Position numbers and translations under genes: made by a program. From the NCBI RefSeq assembly GCF_020162115.1, contig NZ_CP083911.1, forward strand, positions 1,612,001 through 1,676,000: a DNA stretch of 64,000 nucleotides, read 5' to 3'. Below are positions 28,572 through 36,469 of the stretch, one piece after another; position 1 is the first letter of the stretch, and every line of letters starts with the position of its first letter. Below the pieces are notes generated by a model, which saw nothing but the letters and a program-made list of their open reading frames with translations, made no database searches and had not been told where the DNA came from. Source of the DNA: Tepidimonas taiwanensis. Lineage in GTDB: Bacteria > Pseudomonadota > Gammaproteobacteria > Burkholderiales > Burkholderiaceae_C.

Positions 28572-29623
28572 TCCACCTCCTCGATGATCTCGTCGATCAG
28601 GTCTTGACTGGCGCGGCCGCCTTCGGAGGGCGGCACGCACTCGATGCGCGTGCGCAGACCTTCGGCATCCAGCGTGTGCTCGGCGCGCTGGATGACCCAC
28701 TGCCCGCCGACAGGATCGGATAGCCCAGTCACGAGCACGTGATGACCCGCCAGCAGGCGTGTGTCGCCGGGCAGCTCAAGCGTCAGGCTGCCGCTTGAGC
28801 GCCGCAGCTGGCGCAGGCGGGCGGCTGCGGCATCGCGCGCGGCGCGCTCGTCTTTGGCGTCGTGTCGCACCTCCATGACGGGCGCATCCGGGTGCTGTCC
28901 GTCGCCGACTTCCACCGGCACGCGCCGGCCGGTGTCCGGGTCGTAGTAGTAGCTGCGCACCCGGCTGTACTGGCTGCGGCTGTTGCTGGTGTAGTCGTAG
29001 CGCGTGATCCGCCTGGCATCCAGCCGGTGCAGCGCCGGGCGCCATGGCTGCGGCTCGCGCGCCGGTGGCAGGTTGCCCGCGTGCGGGCGCAGCGTCAGGC
29101 GCTCGCCGTCCAGCCGCAGCACCCAGTCGCGCGCCCTGGCCACGCGGGTGAGCAGCGCCATGTCGCTCTCACCCTGCTGGTCGATGTGGCCGATGGGGAT
29201 GTGGGCCGCGTCCGGATGGATGTGGGGCTCAAGCCCTTGGCGCTGCGCGATGCGACGCGCAAGCCTGTCCAGCGTGTCGTCGTCACCGGCATCGATGCGC
29301 GGGGCTTTGACCGACGTGCGCACCATGTCCGCGCCCTTGGCGGAAAACGAGACCGTCAGCGGCGGGCCAGATAGCCGCACTTCGTCCACGACGAAATCGC
29401 CGATGGTGGGGATGGGCGGCCGATCAAGATACCCCAGCAGCAGCCGCAGCCGGTCGCCAGCGGCCGGCAGCGGGATGCGCTGCCCGCGGTCGTCGAGCTC
29501 GACTTCCAGCGTGTCGCTGGCCAGCCCTTCGGCGTCCACCACGGTCAGCCGTGTCACGCGATCCATCAGCGTGTCGGTGAGGTCGGCGCCGTCCACGCTG
29601 AAGAGGTAGAACACCGGGCGCAT
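28568..29623 (-). CDS. Tail protein D (late control D family)
   Basis: 351 residues of the P2 gpD / Mu gp44 group, the hub protein between the tail tube and the spike. The protein begins with the typical beta-rich N-terminal domain (VDGADLTDTLMDRVTRLTVVD), then carries LARRIAQRQGL and a C-terminal WVIQRAEHTLD. In P2 it is also called late control protein because of its effect on expression. Start and stop overlap the neighbouring X and W genes. Confidence 0.92.
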   Translation of the reverse strand: MRPVFYLFSVDGADLTDTLMDRVTRLTVVDAEGLASDTLEVELDDRGQRIPLPAAGDRLRLLLGYLDRPPIPTIGDFVVDEVRLSGPPLTVSFSAKGADMVRTSVKAPRIDAGDDDTLDRLARRIAQRQGLEPHIHPDAAHIPIGHIDQQGESDMALLTRVARARDWVLRLDGERLTLRPHAGNLPPAREPQPWRPALHRLDARRITRYDYTSNSRSQYSRVRSYYYDPDTGRRVPVEVGDGQHPDAPVMEVRHDAKDERAARDAAAARLRQLRRSSGSLTLELPGDTRLLAGHHVLVTGLSDPVGGQWVIQRAEHTLDAEGLRTRIECVPPSEGGRASQDLIDEIIEEVE

Positions 29624-29835
29624 CAGATGATCCTCGGCGCAGGCGTTGCGCGCGCAGGCGCGGGCGGCATGGCGATGGACGTGCGCGCCGGCAGGTTGGC
29701 CGGGTCACGCGCGGCCAGGCCAGGATTGGCCTCCAGCACGCGCTCGACCATGCGGCCTGCGAGCGTGCCATACCAGCGATAGCAGATGAGGTCGAGGCGC
29801 TCGCCGTCTTGCTGCGTGGTGTAGATGGGCATCAT
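29623..29835 (-). CDS. Tail protein X
   Basis: 70-residue P2 gpX-like protein. It has the LysM-like pattern of the family (TTQQDGERLDLICYRWYG ... VLEANPGLA). Its ATG overlaps the U stop as ATGA, and its own stop overlaps the D start as TGATG, so U-X-D are coupled. Confidence 0.88.
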   Translation of the reverse strand: MMPIYTTQQDGERLDLICYRWYGTLAGRMVERVLEANPGLAARDPANLPARTSIAMPPAPARATPAPRII

Positions 29836-30257
29836 GCGGCGTCCCTCGCGTAGGCGGCCAGCGTCAGGCGAAAGCGCTGCTCCAGCGGCGCGCCGGATGG
29901 GCCGATGACGGGCTGCTCCTCTTCCAGGCCGGTGATGACCCACTCTCCCAGCACGTCGCCGTAGCCGGTGGTCAGCATCAGCGGCCGCGCGGCGCTGCCG
30001 TCTTTCAGTGCCGCGTCGGCCAGCGCACGCATGGCCTTGATCTGCCCAAGGCCGCCACGGTAGGCCGGCAGGATCACGCCTTCGATGGTGATCTCGTCGG
30101 TGCCGCGCCCGGTGAACTGGCGCGCTGGCTCCGCCCACAGCCGATCCTGCGCGGGCCAGCGCCACTCGGTGCGGCGGGTGAGTGACTGGTAGGCGGCAGT
30201 CTCGATGGCAAAGCGCAACACCTGCGTGCCATCGCCAAGCGTCATGAGCACGTCCAT
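29832..30257 (-). CDS. Tail protein U
   Basis: 141 residues of the P2 gpU family, the tail terminator-like protein. Family features: FAIETAAYQSLTRRTEWRW, the GTDEITIEGVILP strand and VLGEWVITGLEEEQ. The ATG at 30257 overlaps the tape-measure stop (TGATG); a TTG one codon earlier is less likely. Confidence 0.9.
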   Translation of the reverse strand: MDVLMTLGDGTQVLRFAIETAAYQSLTRRTEWRWPAQDRLWAEPARQFTGRGTDEITIEGVILPAYRGGLGQIKAMRALADAALKDGSAARPLMLTTGYGDVLGEWVITGLEEEQPVIGPSGAPLEQRFRLTLAAYARDAA

Positions 30258-32590
30258 CAAGCCATCCCTCCATCGATGAGCGCTGCGCGGCGGGCGAGCT
30301 GCTCGCGCCGGGCGGACTCAGCCAGCGCGCGCTCGACTTCGCGGCGCACGGCGGCGGCCACGTCCTGCGCGGCCTCTGGCGTGGCGGGGCCGTTGAGGTT
30401 GACAGTGATGTGGATCGGCGCGGCGGCAGGCGTCGGTGCGAGCGGCGCCATGGTAGTGAGTGGTGCAGCCAGCGCGGCGGCAGGCGTCGGTGCGAGCGGC
30501 GCCATGGCAGTGAGTGGTGCAGCCAGCGCGCCCGCTGCGCTGCCCATGGCCAGCGTCCCGGCGGCAATCGGCGTGGCCAGCGCCCCGGCCACCGCACCCA
30601 TGGCCGACAGCGGCAGACCGGCGGCACGCTGGATGCCCAACCGCAGGCCGCCCATGAGGTGGCCACCCATCTCGGCGAACACCCGGCTGGGCGAGCGGAT
30701 GCCCAGCTTGTCCTTGAACCAGCCTGAAATGGCCGACCCCATGTCGGTGACGCCTTCCTTGAGCGCGGCCCAGCGCTGGCGCAATCCCGCGAGCAGACCA
30801 TCGACGATCTGCCCTCCGATGGCCAGCATGCGCTGCGGCACGTCCTTGACGGCTTGCACGATGTCGTAGATCACGCTGCCCAGCGAGGTCGGCACACCCA
30901 GCAGCTTCGACAGCAGCGCATCGATGCCCTTGTTCAATAGCGTTCCAACAGCGTAGCCTGCGGCGAATGCGGCAGCCAGCTTGCCGAGCGGCGACACCAC
31001 GGCCCAGATGCGGGCGGCCAGCGGCGCAAGCGCTGCGCCGATGCGGGCAATGACGCCCCAGGCTTTTCCGCCCCAGGCGGCGATGGCCTGCCAGGCGAGG
31101 CTGGCCTGCATCATCACGCCGGCCACAGCCGAGCGGATGCGGCTGCCGATGCTGCGCGCAGCGCTTCCGGCCTTGCCGCCGGTGTCGGGCACCCCCATGC
31201 CGGGCAGGCCGCCTCCAGGCATGTTGACGACCCACACCTTTTGCACGCCGCCGGCAAGGTTGCCGAGCAGACCTCCCCCTGGCGCTTCGGCGCCGGCTTT
31301 GCCGCGCCCAAACAGCCCGCGCAGCTTGCCCAGTGCCCCGATGGCAATCAACGCCGTGCCGGCGGCCGCCGCCAGGCTTGAGAGCGCGGCCACGCCGCCA
31401 ACCACCCAGCGGGTCAGCGATGGGAACTTGGTGATGAGCGCGTCTATCTTGTCCACCACCGCCAGCACCGGGACGGCGATGGCGTCCTTGAGCGGCATCA
31501 GCGCTTCGCCCAGGCGTATCCATAGCTGCTCGAAACGGTTGAGCATTTGCTGCCACTTGGCGCCGGCGCTTTCGTTCAGCACGCGGCTGGCGGCATCGAA
31601 CGCGCCGGCGCTGCCGCGGATGGCGGCCAAATCCTCCTTGAGCACTTCGGTCTGACCGAGCAACAGCATCGCGGCGCGGAAGCCTTCTTCGCCAAATCCT
31701 TTGCGCAGCTTGTCCTCCATCTCGGGCGTGAGGCGGTTGATGTCGCCGATCTTGGCCTTGAGGTTTTCCAGGGTGCGCAAGAGGTCAAGCTCGCCCGTGC
31801 CTTTCTTGACCGCCACCTTGAAGCCGATTTCCTGCGCCGCCTTGAAGCGGTTGGCCAGCAGGTTGGCCAGCGCCGTTCCGGCCATGGAGCCTTGCAGGCC
31901 TGCGCTGTTGAGCCGCCCAAGCGCCGCGCCCATGTCGTCCACCGCGAGCCGGGCGGTCTTGGCGGCCGGCGTGGCGTATTTCAGCCCCTCGGTGAGCTGC
32001 GACAGGTTTTTGATCTGGAAGCGCTGCTGCGTGGCGGTGATGATGTCGCCCATGCGCGCGAACTCGGCTGCCGCATCGCGGCTACCGTCGCGCATGTTGT
32101 TCCACAGGATCGCCACCGCCTCGCCGGCCTCGTCCGCGCTGCCGCGCGTGGCCTGCCCGACTTTGATCGAGACCTCGGTGGCGTAAGTAGCCAGCGCCTC
32201 CGGGATGCCAGCCGACAGGATGTTGTAGGCGGTGTTGTAGTAGTCGGCGAGCGTGGCGCGGTTTTGCCGGGTGAAGGCAAAGGCCGAGGCCTGCATCTTG
32301 GCCAGCGCCTCTTGCGTGACGCCAGGCATCGAAGCGATGGTGGCGCGCGCGTCATCGAACGCCGCGAAGGCATGCACGGCCTGCATGCCGATCTGCTGCA
32401 TGCGGCTAGACAGGCCGGAGGTGGCCAGCGCCACGCCATGCAGCGCGGCCCCGGCCATCGCCGCCTTGGTCGAGATGGACTCCAGCGCGCGCCCAAGCGT
32501 CGAGGTGGCGCCCTGGATTTGCTTGATGGGGGCGCTGGCGCGGTCGATGGCGCTGATGATGACGCCAACCGTCATCCCGGCTAGACTCAT
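30257..32590 (-). CDS. Tail tape measure protein
   Basis: 777 residues. N-terminal TP901-type core with SAPIKQIQGATSTLGRALESIS and the region around MPGVTQEALAKMQ, then long helices, two or more hydrophobic segments (about residues 390-420 and 540-570), and a C-terminal SPSRVFAEMGGHLMGGLRLG motif typical of tape measures. Its length sets tail length. Near the C terminus an 18-residue Ala/Pro/Leu unit is repeated twice. It is upstream of U, X and D as in P2. Confidence 0.93.
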   Translation of the reverse strand: MSLAGMTVGVIISAIDRASAPIKQIQGATSTLGRALESISTKAAMAGAALHGVALATSGLSSRMQQIGMQAVHAFAAFDDARATIASMPGVTQEALAKMQASAFAFTRQNRATLADYYNTAYNILSAGIPEALATYATEVSIKVGQATRGSADEAGEAVAILWNNMRDGSRDAAAEFARMGDIITATQQRFQIKNLSQLTEGLKYATPAAKTARLAVDDMGAALGRLNSAGLQGSMAGTALANLLANRFKAAQEIGFKVAVKKGTGELDLLRTLENLKAKIGDINRLTPEMEDKLRKGFGEEGFRAAMLLLGQTEVLKEDLAAIRGSAGAFDAASRVLNESAGAKWQQMLNRFEQLWIRLGEALMPLKDAIAVPVLAVVDKIDALITKFPSLTRWVVGGVAALSSLAAAAGTALIAIGALGKLRGLFGRGKAGAEAPGGGLLGNLAGGVQKVWVVNMPGGGLPGMGVPDTGGKAGSAARSIGSRIRSAVAGVMMQASLAWQAIAAWGGKAWGVIARIGAALAPLAARIWAVVSPLGKLAAAFAAGYAVGTLLNKGIDALLSKLLGVPTSLGSVIYDIVQAVKDVPQRMLAIGGQIVDGLLAGLRQRWAALKEGVTDMGSAISGWFKDKLGIRSPSRVFAEMGGHLMGGLRLGIQRAAGLPLSAMGAVAGALATPIAAGTLAMGSAAGALAAPLTAMAPLAPTPAAALAAPLTTMAPLAPTPAAAPIHITVNLNGPATPEAAQDVAAAVRREVERALAESARREQLARRAALIDGGMA
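30420..30527. repeat. Two-copy 54-bp tandem repeat inside the tape measure gene
   Basis: The segments 30420-30473 and 30474-30527 are nearly identical in-frame repeats of 54 bp. They encode two copies of an 18-residue unit ending LTxMAPLAPTPAAA. A change in copy number would lengthen or shorten the tape measure by 18 residues without breaking the frame. Confidence 0.85.
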
Positions 32591-32593
32591 GGC

Positions 32594-32785
32594 ATGACCT
32601 CGTTCATTCTGGCATTCCTGCTCGCGTTGCTGGCCTCGGCGCTGCCGCTGGCGGTGGATGGCTGGTCATGGCAAGGCGCGGCTGCCGTGGCCATCCTCAC
32701 GCTGGCGCTGTGGCCGCTGGTGGCCATCATGCGCGCCATCGTCGGATGGTTGCACCACATCCTCACAGGCCACCGCGCGCCTTGA
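32594..32785 (+). CDS. Possible small membrane protein on the opposite strand
   Basis: 63 residues, mostly two hydrophobic helices (SFILAFLLALLASALPLAV and AAAVAILTLALWPLVAIM) with a basic C terminus. It fills a 172-bp gap between the tape measure and E' genes where no minus-strand gene fits, and it runs against all its neighbours. There is no clear ribosome-binding site. It could be a prophage accessory gene or chance; no function can be given. Confidence 0.4.
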   Translation: MTSFILAFLLALLASALPLAVDGWSWQGAAAVAILTLALWPLVAIMRAIVGWLHHILTGHRAP

Positions 32786-32894
32786 GCACGCGCTCGGCGC
32801 GTTTGACCCACTCGGCAAACTCGGCTACGTCCATGCCGCGCCCGACATCGGGCGGCCAGTGGTAGGCCAGCGCCAGCATCTCCAGCCCGTCCAT
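32763..32894 (-). CDS. GpE-like tail assembly protein (E' frame)
   Basis: Short GpE-family sequence, 43 residues if begun at the ATG at 32894: MLALAYHWPPDVGRGMDVAEF matches the HWPP core of P2 GpE proteins. More likely it is the C-terminal half of a frameshifted product with the upstream gene (see the GGGAAAC site), since the -1 frame runs straight from that site into this sequence. It precedes the tape measure gene, as in P2. Confidence 0.8.
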   Translation of the reverse strand: MDGLEMLALAYHWPPDVGRGMDVAEFAEWVKRAERVLKARGGL

Positions 32895-32902
32895 CGGCTG
32901 GA

Positions 32903-33148
32903 TCAGCCGTTTCCCAGCATCTCGGCCACGGCCTTGCTGGCCGCGGCGAAGTCGGCGGCGTCGAGCTCGCGCACCTGGTCGGGCGTCCATTCGGCCAGGT
33001 TGGCGATGAGCGCCACGGTCTTGGCGGTCTCGCCCGCCACCTTGTCGATGGCTTCCAGGTCGCGCACCTTGGGGCGGCGAAGATGTAGCACGCCAACCGT
33101 GGCGCCGTTGATCTGCACCGGCTCGCGCAGCTTGATGGTCATGGTCAT
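32903..33148 (-). CDS. Phage tail assembly chaperone E
   Basis: 81 residues of the P2 gpE / Mu gp41 tail-assembly family: IKLREPVQINGATVGVLHLRRPKVRDL followed by a short helical part. It is expected to bind the tape measure during tail assembly, alone and as a longer frameshifted form with E'. GGAG lies 8 bp upstream of the ATG. The stop is reached 2 codons after the slippery heptamer. Confidence 0.88.
   Translation of the reverse strand: MTMTIKLREPVQINGATVGVLHLRRPKVRDLEAIDKVAGETAKTVALIANLAEWTPDQVRELDAADFAAASKAVAEMLGNG
32909..32915 (-). other. Programmed -1 frameshift site GGGAAAC
   Basis: On the coding strand the zero frame reads G GGA AAC, a textbook X XXY YYZ slippery heptamer, in the last codons of the tail chaperone gene. 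A -1 shift avoids the stop 3 nt later and continues into the GpE frame to 32763. The product would be 128 residues: 80 from the E frame and 48 from the -1 frame. P2 and most tailed phages use such a shift at this gene pair. Confidence 0.85.
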
Positions 33149-33366
33149 TGAGCGGTCTCCTTGCGGTTGCGGCGGGTCTTGATGGGCGCGGGCGCTTCCT
33201 CCGTGCCCGCATTCGATGCGACATCGGCGGCTTGCAGGCGCACGATGCCGCGCCGGGCCAGGGCCTCGGCGGTGGCGGCATCGAGCGTGAGCGTGTCGCC
33301 CGCGGCGAGGTGGCGGCCGGGCAGCCACCAGCCGCCCACCAGCACGGTGACGGTCACGGTGTCCAT
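33145..33366 (-). CDS. Small phage protein of unknown function
   Basis: 73 residues. The N-terminal half is beta-like (TVTVTVLVGGWWLPGRHLAAGDTLTLD) followed by a short helix (AATAEALARRGIV) and a basic, Pro-rich tail. No family assigned. It overlaps the tail chaperone gene by 4 bp (ATGA) and follows the tail tube gene with no gap, so it belongs to the tail operon. Confidence 0.7.
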   Translation of the reverse strand: MDTVTVTVLVGGWWLPGRHLAAGDTLTLDAATAEALARRGIVRLQAADVASNAGTEEAPAPIKTRRNRKETAQ

Positions 33367-33367
33367 G

Positions 33368-33874
33368 TCACACCCCCAGCGCGGCGCGCACGGCCTGCAG
33401 TTGATCCTGGCCGTTGATCACGGCCACCATGTTGACCGGGTCGAGCTCCACCAGCGTGCGGCCATCGATGTCGAGCTTGTAGTAGTGGCACATCGCGCTG
33501 ACCTTGAGGTCGCTCGCCTCGGTGGGCTTCCATGCGTCGGATTCAAACGACAGCACCGCGCGCAGCGTGATCTCGATCGGCCGACAGGTGCCGTCGTAGT
33601 CCACCATCGCACCGGTAAAGCGCAGCGGCACCAGGCGCCCTGGGACCACGGCAAACTGCGCGAACAGATCGGGGTCGTAGCCGGTGATCGTGAAGGAGGC
33701 TTCGAGCTTTTCGACCGCGCCCATGGGGATGGCGACTTCCGCGCCCATGCCGCCGGCCTTGTAGTCGCGCACGATGGGCGCGAGCTTCGGGGGCGAAAAC
33801 TCCGCCACGCGGCCCAGATACCCCTTGCCCGCCACGAAAGCCGAGAGGTTGCTCAAAACGTGTTGAATCGCCAT
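33368..33874 (-). CDS. Major tail tube protein (FII)
   Basis: 168 residues of the P2 FII family, the subunit of the inner tail tube. Features: the N-terminal NLSAFVAGKGYLGRV, GAVEKLEASFTITGYDPDL and the C-terminal YYKLDIDGRTLVELDPVN. A strong AAAGGAG precedes the ATG, in keeping with high expression. It follows the sheath gene as in P2. Confidence 0.93.
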   Translation of the reverse strand: MAIQHVLSNLSAFVAGKGYLGRVAEFSPPKLAPIVRDYKAGGMGAEVAIPMGAVEKLEASFTITGYDPDLFAQFAVVPGRLVPLRFTGAMVDYDGTCRPIEITLRAVLSFESDAWKPTEASDLKVSAMCHYYKLDIDGRTLVELDPVNMVAVINGQDQLQAVRAALGV

Positions 33875-33889
33875 TTCAAGCTCCTTTCA

Positions 33890-35056
33890 TCACTGTTCAA
33901 AGACCGCGGCGGCATAGTCGGCCACCAGGTGCGAGCGGAAGGTGACGCGCTCGGCCGGTGCGGGCGGGGTGAAGTCGAAGTCGAAATACACCTTGCCTGC
34001 CGCGAGGTTGGCCGGGGTGTTGAGCTCCTCATCGAGCCAGCAGCGGCCGCCCAGGATCGCGCCCACGCTCTTGAGGTGCCGCAGATAGGCGTTGACCGAC
34101 TCTTGCACGTCGCGGATGTAGGCTTTGCCAACCGCGCGGTCGACCGCCCACAGGTGCGCCTGCAGCATGGATTCGTGGATCATGTCGGCGGTGCGGCGCA
34201 CGGACAGGAAGGCCCACTTCGGGTCGGACGAGCAGGTGCGGTTGCCCCACAGGCGGATGCCCTGCTCGGTGATGAGCGTGGCCACGCCGGGCTCGTTGAG
34301 CAGGTTGGCCTCCGAGTCCACGCGCCCCAGGCCAAAATCGATCGGCCGCGCCGGGCGGTCGATGCCCAAGAGCGGGTTGTTGCTGGGGCTCCACCAGAAG
34401 CCGCGCTCGTTGTCGATCTTGGCGATCAGCCCGGCCACATGGGGGCTGACCGGCACCACGCTGCCATCGACCACCGCCCAGGGGTCGATCAGGTAGGCGC
34501 GGCTGGAGTCGAACTGGGCGCGGTAGGCAATGGCCGCGGCGCTGGTGCTGTTGGGGCCGTCGATCAGGGCCACCGCGCGCAGCTTGATGGCCTGCGCGAT
34601 CAGCGCGTCGGCCACCGTCTTGTGCTGCGAAAAGCCGGGCGCCAGCAGAATGCGCGGCACCACGCCCAGCACGCTGCGCGCCGTCTCCAGCGCGGCGATA
34701 CCCGTGCGCGCACCGGTGCCCGCATCCGTGCCGCCGATGATGGCCTCCAGCCGCTCGTTGACGGCAGTCGTATTCGGATCGTCGGCGACATCGGCCACGC
34801 GGATCGCCACGATCAGCGGGCTATACCCCTGCGCGTGGATGGCCGCCACCGCCGCCGGCAGCGTGCCCGTGCCACCCAGAATCGCGGCGCTGCGCGGGGT
34901 GGTGAGCAGGATGGGGGTGTTGAGCGGAACGCTCGCATCGCTGGCCGCCGGCGCGGTGCCGACGATGCCGATCACCGAGCTGCGCGCGGTCTGAATCGGG
35001 CGGACGCCGTTGTCGATCTCGACGACCTCGACGCCATGGTGGAAGGCTTCAGACAT
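33890..35056 (-). CDS. Tail sheath protein (FI)
   Basis: 388 residues of the contractile sheath family: HHGVEVVEIDNGVRPIQTARSS at the N terminus, a variable central domain, and the conserved C-terminal RRTADMIHESM and VNAYLRHLKSVGAILGG. The sheath contracts around the tube to drive it through the host envelope. AAAGGAG stands before the ATG, which overlaps the preceding gene by 8 bp. Confidence 0.95.
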   Translation of the reverse strand: MSEAFHHGVEVVEIDNGVRPIQTARSSVIGIVGTAPAASDASVPLNTPILLTTPRSAAILGGTGTLPAAVAAIHAQGYSPLIVAIRVADVADDPNTTAVNERLEAIIGGTDAGTGARTGIAALETARSVLGVVPRILLAPGFSQHKTVADALIAQAIKLRAVALIDGPNSTSAAAIAYRAQFDSSRAYLIDPWAVVDGSVVPVSPHVAGLIAKIDNERGFWWSPSNNPLLGIDRPARPIDFGLGRVDSEANLLNEPGVATLITEQGIRLWGNRTCSSDPKWAFLSVRRTADMIHESMLQAHLWAVDRAVGKAYIRDVQESVNAYLRHLKSVGAILGGRCWLDEELNTPANLAAGKVYFDFDFTPPAPAERVTFRSHLVADYAAAVFEQ

Positions 35057-35318
35057 GGTTGATCTCCTTTCGGTACAGGGGTGGGAGTTGTTTGCCGTCG
35101 CGCTCGCTCTCGAAGCTCAGGCGGCAGCGGTCGCGCTCCAGCGGGTAAAACAGCGCGTCGATCAGCGGGCGCAGCACGCGCCCGGCGACCTTGCCCTGCT
35201 GCTCCATGCGCCACGCGGCCGCCGAGATGGTCTCGTCCGGGCTGCCTTTGCCCAGCGTCAACACCACCCACAGCAGCTGGTCGAGCGCGATCAAGATGTT
35301 GAGCAGGCGCTGTTTCAT
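35049..35318 (-). CDS. Small phage protein, paralogue of the left-end gene
   Basis: 89 residues, unknown function; homologous along its whole length to the gene at 27907-28170 (shared PDETISAAAWRME and LRPLIDALF). The start overlaps the DUF4376 gene stop by 4 bp. Together with its paralogue it brackets the sheath-to-baseplate tail block. Confidence 0.78.
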   Translation of the reverse strand: MKQRLLNILIALDQLLWVVLTLGKGSPDETISAAAWRMEQQGKVAGRVLRPLIDALFYPLERDRCRLSFESERDGKQLPPLYRKEINHV

Positions 35319-35881
35319 GCTGCGTTGACCTCTTCAATCGTGGTGGCTGCATCCACCGCCGCTTTGCGCGCCCACGACGTGGCGTAGGCTTGCTGCACCT
35401 GAGCCGCAATCGCGCCGGAAATCGCCAGCAAGTCGGCGATGCCGGTGACCGACATGTTGTCGTTGTCGTGGTCGCGCCAGACAGGCGGCAGCGGTGCGCC
35501 TGCTTGTGCCAGAGTGATCGCAGACGCCAGTAGCTCCTGACTACGCTTGTCGGCGTCCCACACCCGACCGAGAGCCGTGACTGGTTGCTCGCACGCGGCA
35601 TCGCGCTCGGCTTCGATCTGGCGCTTCTTTGCAGCCTTCGCTTCGGTCAGCAGCGCGTCGGGGTGCGGGTCGAGCGGCGCTTCGCCCAGGTATTCGCACT
35701 GGCGCAGATCGCACGCGGGAATTTCCTGCGGCTCGCCGATGGGCGTGACCGAGACGAAAATGCCGTTTTCGCGGTACTCCGTCGGCACGCGCCAGACGCG
35801 CACGGTGGCGGGCTTGGTCAGGTGCGGCAAGGGGATGGATTGGTCGTCGATGGTGAGGATGTGATCGGTGATGGTCAGCAT
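35315..35881 (-). CDS. Tail fibre assembly-like protein with DUF4376 domain
   Basis: 188 residues. The N-terminal part is beta-rich (LTITDHILTIDDQSIPLPH, ENGIFVSVTPIGEP); the C-terminal 110 residues look like DUF4376 (RDAACEQPVTALGRVWDADKRSQELLASAITLAQAG). Such proteins lie next to tail fibre genes and may help fibre assembly. It overlaps the end of the reverse transcriptase gene, so it could be transcribed with the retroelement. Confidence 0.8.
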   Translation of the reverse strand: MLTITDHILTIDDQSIPLPHLTKPATVRVWRVPTEYRENGIFVSVTPIGEPQEIPACDLRQCEYLGEAPLDPHPDALLTEAKAAKKRQIEAERDAACEQPVTALGRVWDADKRSQELLASAITLAQAGAPLPPVWRDHDNDNMSVTGIADLLAISGAIAAQVQQAYATSWARKAAVDAATTIEEVNAA

Positions 35882-36469
35882 GGCATGCCTTTCAGGACAA
35901 AGCGATGGAGCATCTGGCGTGTCGTCACGTCGGCATTGGCCGGACGCATCACCGCCACGAACGACATGACCGCCTCGCGGCAACGGCGAAGCGCCACTGC
36001 GCCGCGCGCGTACAGGGCAGCCAGGCGACGAAAGCGCGCTTTCCACGCGCGGATGGCGCGTCGGCGCGGGCGAATGTGCGTCGTCCAGATGCGGTAGCCG
36101 CAGAAGTCCACGCCGCGCTTGAGCGGCCAGTAGCCGCTCTTGGGGTTCGGGCGCAGGCCAAGCGCTGCGAGTTCGTCGGCGATGGCGTCCAGCAGCCGGG
36201 CGGCAGACGCCTTGTCGGGCGCAATGAGCACCATGTCGTCCATATAGCGGACGTACTCAAGCACACCCCAGTCATCTTTGATGCGGTGATCCAGCGCGTC
36301 CAGCAGGATGTTGGCTGCAAGCTGGCTGGTGAGTGCGCCGACCGGCATACCAACGCCATCGAAACCGTAGCCAGAGAGCACCGTGCGCCACAGCGCCAGC
36401 GTGCGCTCGCACGTCACGACACGCACCACCTGGCGCAGCAAGATGTCATGGTCGATGCTGGCGAAGTAG
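35875..36469 (-). pseudogene. DGR reverse transcriptase, 3' fragment (split by IS)
   Basis: Encodes the C-terminal two thirds of a retroelement-type reverse transcriptase: ASIDHDILLRQV, then GMPVGALTSQLAANILLDALDH with the SQ residues that mark DGR enzymes, the catalytic YMDD (YVRYMDDMVLIA) and a basic thumb. It has no start of its own; the natural N terminus lies beyond the IS at 38100-38574. Joining 38574-38100 to 36461-35875 gives 354 codons in one frame. Its stop overlaps the start of the DUF4376 gene. Confidence 0.9.
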
